Source: UBA940 sp045613745
GTDB lineage: Bacteria; Bacteroidota; Bacteroidia; Bacteroidales; Rikenellaceae
NCBI GenBank assembly: GCA_045613745.1
Contig: JAZLBP010000006.1
Span: forward strand, 1 to 9,438
Direction: 5' to 3'
Length of the DNA stretch: 9,438 bases
The notes beneath the pieces are model-generated. The model saw nothing but the letters and a program-made list of their open reading frames with translations, was not told the origin of the DNA and ran no database searches. A program made the position numbers and the translations under genes. Position 1 is the first letter of the stretch. Each line of letters begins with the position of its first letter. Positions 6,701 to 9,438 of this stretch are shown piece by piece.

Positions 6701-6706
6701 CAAACT

Positions 6707-7006
6707 ATGAACGTTGAAATTCAATCCGTAAAGTTTGATGCCGACAAGAAACTTGTCGAATTCGTAGAAAAGAAGATGACAAAGCTCGACAAATTCGCCG
6801 AAAAAGCAGTTGCTGCAAAAGTCATTATGAAACTTGACAAAGACCACGAAAAAGGCAATAAAGTAGTAACTATCACATTGGTAATGCCCGGCGAGGAACT
6901 CGTAGCCGAAGACCGTTGCAAAACCTTCGAGGAGGCCGTAGATCAAGCAATCGACGCTCTGAAACGCCAACTCGATAAATACAAAGAGAAAATCGCAGCA
7001 AAATAA
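6707..7006 (+). CDS. hpf: Ribosome hibernation-promoting factor, short form (HPF/RaiA family)
   Basis: HPF binds the 30S decoding region and silences ribosomes in stationary phase or stress. This 99-residue protein has the single HPF/YfiA domain: an N-terminal strand MNVEIQSVKFDADKKLVEFV, a long helix with many lysines, the TLVMPGEELVAEDRCKTFEEAVDQA segment, and a C-terminal helix rich in K and E. There is no C-terminal dimerisation domain, so it is the short type, expected to act as a monomer or with a partner. Composition is lysine-rich, normal for an rRNA-binding protein. A strong Shine-Dalgarno, a leader hairpin and a strong terminator at 7029-7061 suggest abundant and separately controlled expression. 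Confidence 0.93.
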   Translation: MNVEIQSVKFDADKKLVEFVEKKMTKLDKFAEKAVAAKVIMKLDKDHEKGNKVVTITLVMPGEELVAEDRCKTFEEAVDQAIDALKRQLDKYKEKIAAK

Positions 7007-7028
7007 TCCTTCGAACATAACACATTTC

Positions 7029-7061
7029 GACCTGTCCACCCAAGTGGGCAGGTCTTTTTTT
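7029..7061 (+). terminator. Intrinsic terminator after hpf
   Basis: GACCTGTCCAC (7029-7039) pairs with GTGGGCAGGTC (7044-7054) over 11 bp with one T-G wobble and a CCAA loop, followed by seven T's (7055-7061). This is a textbook Rho-independent terminator closing the rightward gene block, 22 bases after the hpf stop. Confidence 0.92.
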
Positions 7062-7063
7062 AT

Positions 7064-7071
7064 TAACTTTG
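7064..7071 (+). promoter_or_regulatory. -7 promoter box directly before the GNAT gene
   Basis: TAACTTTG matches TAnnTTTG and begins 3 bases after the hpf terminator T-tract. The last G is only 4 bases before the ATG at 7076, which places the expected transcription start at or next to the A of the start codon. No -33 TTTG is seen; that position falls inside the hpf terminator hairpin. Confidence 0.55.
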
Positions 7072-7075
7072 TGCA

Positions 7076-7642
7076 ATGAAAAATCCAAAGATTATAGTTC
7101 GGACGGCGGAGCGCAAGGACGCAGCCGTGATTGCACAAGCTGTGGCGATGGCCATTGGCGATGAGGTGGCGTTGCGTGAATATTGCGGCGAGGACTATCT
7201 TGACGTGCTGACCGAGGTTGCTCACTCCGAGGGTACGCAGTATAGTTGGCTAAATGCGCTTGTGGCCGAGATGGATGGCGCTGTGGCGGGAGCTATCGTT
7301 GGTTACGACGGTGCACTGCTGGGCACCTTGCGCGAAGGTACTTTCGAGGTTATTCGCAAGCATATTGGGCGCGTGCCAACAATCCCCGACGAGACCGAGG
7401 CAGGCGAGTTCTACTTGGATTCGGTGGGAGTCTTTCCCGAATTTCGTGAAGTGGGCGTAGGTCGCGCGCTACTTGAAGCCCTGTGCGACAAGGCTTTTGC
7501 CGAAGGTCACGAGCGCGTAGGTCTGATTGTTGACACCGACAACCCACAAGCCGAAAAGCTATACATCTCAATAGGTTTTAGCCGCGTCGGCACTCGCCAA
7601 TTCTTCGGCCACCAGATGTGGCACCTGCAAGCATCCAAATAA
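7076..7642 (+). CDS. GNAT family N-acetyltransferase
   Basis: This is a 188-residue GCN5-related acetyltransferase that would transfer acetyl from acetyl-CoA to an amine; the substrate is unknown. It begins with the usual IVRTAERKDAAVIAQAV first strand and helix. The core has YLDSVGVFPEFREVGVGRALL, with the CoA pyrophosphate-binding R-x-x-G-x-G at R124, G127 and G129, then LIVDTDNPQAEKLYISIGF, with Y163 at the position of the common general-acid tyrosine. The middle insertion (about 45-105) with ETEAGEFYLDSV resembles a Bacteroidetes subgroup of these enzymes. The ATG at 7076 is favoured because the first strand starts at residue 6, but it leaves almost no leader after the predicted promoter. 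The gene stands alone after the hpf terminator. Confidence 0.88.
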   Translation: MKNPKIIVRTAERKDAAVIAQAVAMAIGDEVALREYCGEDYLDVLTEVAHSEGTQYSWLNALVAEMDGAVAGAIVGYDGALLGTLREGTFEVIRKHIGRVPTIPDETEAGEFYLDSVGVFPEFREVGVGRALLEALCDKAFAEGHERVGLIVDTDNPQAEKLYISIGFSRVGTRQFFGHQMWHLQASK

Positions 7643-7681
7643 CCGCCGTCCCGCTTTATGGAGCAGAGTTATTGAGCCACA

Positions 7682-7939
7682 CTACAAGTCGGATTGTCGC
7701 AGATCGAAGAATTTCACCACTTTGCGACTCATCGGAGGCATTTGGAGTCTGGAGATAAGTTCCACTGATTCAAACTTGATGTCGGGCGCCACCCTAACCT
7801 TGGAACGGAAAATATCCTTTATCTGTTTGACGAACATATCGGAGTGGTTGTCGCTACCGATACGAATCTGTATCTGGTCTGTTCCAAGTGAATTGGTAAA
7901 CACTTCGACAATATTAATAGATAAGGGGTAGTCATAAGC
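7682..7939 (-). pseudogene. C-terminal fragment of a phenylacetate-CoA ligase-like (AMP-binding) protein
   Basis: A minus-strand frame of 85 codons, bounded by TGA at 7940-7942 and ending with TAG at 7682-7684, encodes SINIVEVFTNSLGTDQIQIR followed by KQIKDIFRSKVRVAPDIKFE and PPMSRKVVKFFDLR. This matches the layout of the AMP-binding C-terminal domain of phenylacetate-CoA ligase family proteins: a strand with a D-Q-hydrophobic pattern, a helix, then a final basic segment ending in (I/F)D.R. No start codon or adenylation domain is present; the full family is about 430 residues. The frame is lost where the repeat-rich, integrase-bearing region begins, so it is probably the 3' remnant of a gene interrupted by that element. 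GTG at 7903 could start a 73-residue product, but this is unlikely to be functional. Family assignment is by eye. Confidence 0.5.
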
Positions 7940-7945
7940 TCAGGA

Positions 7946-7968
7946 GGGCGTAAAAAAGGGCGTAAAAA
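7946..7968 (+). repeat. Two direct copies of GGGCGTAAAAA
   Basis: GGGCGTAAAAA occurs at 7946-7956 and 7958-7968, 12 bases apart, immediately beyond the end of the ligase fragment. A third exact copy is at 8141-8151. The position suggests integrase arm-type sites or the end of the element. Confidence 0.6.
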
Positions 7969-7971
7969 CAG

Positions 7972-8007
7972 AAAATCCCCTCCACACTATCGTGTAGAGA
8001 GGATTTT
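7972..8007. terminator. Strong hairpin, possible bidirectional terminator
   Basis: AAAATCCCCTCCACAC (7972-7987) pairs with GTGTAGAGAGGATTTT (7992-8007) at 14 of 16 positions around the loop TATC. The right arm ends in a T-tract and the left arm begins with A's, so it could terminate transcription from both sides. It may insulate the element from the neighbouring chromosome. Confidence 0.6.
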
Positions 8008-8040
8008 TGAGGTCTGAAGCGTGGGGGAATTTGGAGGTTG

Positions 8041-8060
8041 TTAGACATCATTAAGCATCG
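8041..8060 (+). repeat. Phased 10-bp direct repeats TTARRCATCR
   Basis: TTAGACATCA (8041-8050) is directly followed by TTAAGCATCG (8051-8060); a third related copy, TTAAACATCG, is at 8113-8122. The first 10-mer recurs exactly at 8257-8266, inside the start of the integrase gene. The 10-base phasing puts the first two on the same helical face, as expected for a protein-binding array. Confidence 0.55.
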
Positions 8061-8098
8061 GAATTCGTTTTGGGCACAACTTAAATGGTGTTTTCGAC

Positions 8099-8117
8099 TT
8101 CGTTAAAGTTCGTTAAA
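8099..8117 (+). repeat. Direct repeat TTCGTTAAA, 10-bp spacing
   Basis: TTCGTTAAA is present at 8099-8107 and 8109-8117, one helical turn apart. The second copy overlaps the TTAAACATCG repeat at 8113-8122, so the two patterns are interlocked. Confidence 0.55.
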
Positions 8118-8140
8118 CATCGCAACAAAAACGAAAAAAT

Positions 8141-8164
8141 GGGCGTAAAAATCAAAATTTACGC
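8141..8164. repeat. GGGCGTAAAAA third copy within an inverted repeat
   Basis: The third GGGCGTAAAAA (8141-8151) contains GCGTAAA (8143-8149), which is answered by its reverse complement TTTACGC (8158-8164) across 8 AT-rich bases. This makes a 7-bp palindrome with the geometry of paired recombinase or regulator half-sites. Confidence 0.55.
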
Positions 8165-8232
8165 TAGTGTCTAAATTTTTACTTTACTTTCTAATGTGAA
8201 ACGCATAATGTTTAACAAAATAATTAAATATT

Positions 8233-9438
8233 ATGCAGTATTCTATTAAGTTTAGATTAGACATCAAGAAGAATGTCTATGTGTCGAAGAAGGCTGTAAG
8301 CACAGAGCCTTATTATCAAATCAGTGCTTTAATCAAGATAAATAAAGGTGCGACCATTCATTACTATACAGGATATTCAGCTCAGAAAAATGCGTGGTTC
8401 GGCAGTGCGGTTGAGGCTTACAAAGCAGATGGCAATCGCTCGTACGGTATTCATCGTAATGCGTATGCCAAGAGAAAGACATCTATCGTATTGTTCTCCG
8501 AAGTGAATAAGAAGTTGGACTTAATCGCAAGTAGATTAGCACTGTTAGCTGAGGAGAGAGAAGACATTTCCCGTGAGGAGTTAATCGAAATCTTAGATAT
8601 GGAGGTCGGGAAAAAGACCAAAGAGCAGGTTGAGGAGGATAATCCCGTCGAATGTAAGAGGGGTGAAAACCCATTATGGGTATTAGCCGAACTATTCTAT
8701 ATGGATGCAACGGTGTCTCACGGTAGAAATAAGACAAGAATGAATGCCCTTCACCATTTTAAGAATTTTGAGATTTCACGCAACCGCCCCATAACATTTG
8801 AGAATTGCAATATGCGTTTGTTGTCTGACTTTATGTGTTACCTTATTCAAGATGAGGGTCAGATGAATGACAATGCTCGTAGTAAAGCTCATTGCACAAG
8901 AAAGAAGAATCGTAATACAATTTCTAAGATACTATCGAATATAAAGTTCTTCTTCACTTGGTGTAGAAAGCGTTATGGTGTTACCATTGATGGAAATGTA
9001 GCAGATTTTCAGGTGCCAACGGCTAAGTATGGCGACCCTGTAACTCTCACACAGGAGGAGAAGCGACAAATGTTTGAGTCTGATATGGAAGATGCACAGT
9101 TGGAGTATATCAGAGATATGTTCTACTTCCAATGCAGCATCGGCGCACGAGTTGGAGACTTCTTTAAGTTAAAGAACGAGAACCTGATTTTCGATGATGG
9201 CAAGTGGTGTATTAGGTATATGCCGTCAAAAACAAAAGATGCAACGGGTATCGCTTGTCGTATTCCTCTATCATCACGAGCATTGGAGATTGTCGAGAAA
9301 TATCGAGTGGCTGATACACATCCAAAGATGCCGTTGTTTGATTTCCCCAAACATTCGCAAACCTACAATGACAATCTTAAAAAGGTGTTTCAGAAAGCAG
9401 GGTTAGACCGTACAGTTGTGGTGTATAATGCCTACGAT
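8233..9438 (+). CDS. Tyrosine-type recombinase/integrase of a mobile element (partial, 3' end off window)
   Basis: The frame from the ATG at 8233 is open to the last base: 402 codons without a stop. It begins MQYSIKFRLDIKK and has an N-terminal arm-type DNA-binding domain (about 1-90, with a TGYSAQKNAWF segment), a helical region rich in E and K, a core-binding SAM-like domain (about 155-265), then the start of the catalytic domain. The first catalytic arginine is R306 (SIGARVGDF) and the beta-hairpin lysine is K333 (MPSKTKD). The H-x-x-R box, second histidine and nucleophilic tyrosine would lie beyond the window. The domain order matches integrases of Bacteroidetes conjugative transposons and islands. 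Composition differs from the host block: 8281-8340 has 23 G+C of 60, 5221-5280 has 36 of 60. The start is supported by the N-terminal strand beginning at residue 3; no Shine-Dalgarno is seen. Nature of the cargo is unknown. Confidence 0.88.
   Translation, partial: MQYSIKFRLDIKKNVYVSKKAVSTEPYYQISALIKINKGATIHYYTGYSAQKNAWFGSAVEAYKADGNRSYGIHRNAYAKRKTSIVLFSEVNKKLDLIASRLALLAEEREDISREELIEILDMEVGKKTKEQVEEDNPVECKRGENPLWVLAELFYMDATVSHGRNKTRMNALHHFKNFEISRNRPITFENCNMRLLSDFMCYLIQDEGQMNDNARSKAHCTRKKNRNTISKILSNIKFFFTWCRKRYGVTIDGNVADFQVPTAKYGDPVTLTQEEKRQMFESDMEDAQLEYIRDMFYFQCSIGARVGDFFKLKNENLIFDDGKWCIRYMPSKTKDATGIACRIPLSSRALEIVEKYRVADTHPKMPLFDFPKHSQTYNDNLKKVFQKAGLDRTVVVYNAYD

Larger units (their letters stand above)
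7940..8232. other. Noncoding integrase-upstream region, probable left end of a mobile element
   Basis: These 293 bases hold no credible gene. They contain three GGGCGTAAAAA copies, an inverted GCGTAAA/TTTACGC pair, a strong hairpin, phased TTARRCATC repeats and a TTCGTTAAA direct repeat, all listed separately. Such clusters of short repeats next to a tyrosine integrase are typical of attachment-site regions with arm-type integrase and excisionase binding sites. The exact junction with the chromosome is not defined; it should lie near 7905-7970, where the ligase fragment ends. Confidence 0.5.

Noticed and set aside
7722..7931. Plus-strand 69-codon frame after the GNAT gene
   Set aside because: It is antisense to the ligase-like fragment, whose minus-strand translation is the recognisable one.
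8165..8232. Possible -7 box for the integrase (TAATGTTTA near 8208)
   Set aside because: It does not match TAnnTTTG well and no -33 partner is present, so no promoter is called.
8483..9350. Minus-strand frames opposite the integrase (8483-8737, 8932-9132, 9123-9350)
   Set aside because: The plus-strand frame is open across the whole region with integrase motifs, so these are shadows.

Overview
The window looks like part of a Bacteroidales chromosome, most likely a relative of Alistipes/Rikenellaceae. The evidence is the 16S rRNA 5' end at the left edge (minus strand), whose first variable region and the following 'GGCGCACGGGTGCGTAACGC' stretch read like that group. Promoters also follow the Bacteroidetes pattern: a TAnnTTTG '-7' box with, at the rRNA promoters, a TTTG '-33' box 19-20 bases upstream. 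The family placement is from memory of 16S sequences, not from a search.

Layout. (1) Positions 1-136 hold the start of a 16S rRNA gene transcribed leftward. (2) Positions 137-761 have no protein gene but carry a leader with a boxA-like site, a hairpin, and three tandem rRNA promoters built on a repeated unit, all pointing left. (3) From 762 to 7006 a compact rightward block of housekeeping genes follows: a sodium:dicarboxylate/amino-acid symporter family protein, prmA, a KpsF-type arabinose-5-phosphate isomerase, rfbC, a TatD-family hydrolase, tcdA, a XerC/D recombinase and hpf. Spacings are from a 52-base overlap to about 50 bases, so these are probably one or two operons with an internal promoter before the isomerase; the block ends in a strong intrinsic terminator. 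(4) A GNAT acetyltransferase at 7076-7642 has its own promoter so close to the ATG that its mRNA may be leaderless. (5) From about 7940 rightward the character changes. The 3' end of a phenylacetate-CoA-ligase-like gene (minus strand) is cut off, followed by about 290 noncoding bases rich in short direct and inverted repeats, then a Bacteroidetes-type tyrosine integrase that runs off the right edge and is clearly AT-richer than the housekeeping genes. This is read as the left end of an integrated mobile element or genomic island.

How the genes fit together. The rightward block mixes translation (PrmA, TcdA, HPF), envelope sugar supply (arabinose-5-phosphate for Kdo; dTDP-rhamnose epimerisation), DNA maintenance (Xer, TatD) and uptake (symporter), with no single pathway. 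No clear case for a wholly new system is seen. The points most worth following are the tandem rRNA promoters, the altered substrate-binding residues of the symporter, the possible leaderless GNAT mRNA, and the phased repeats beside the integrase at the truncated gene.
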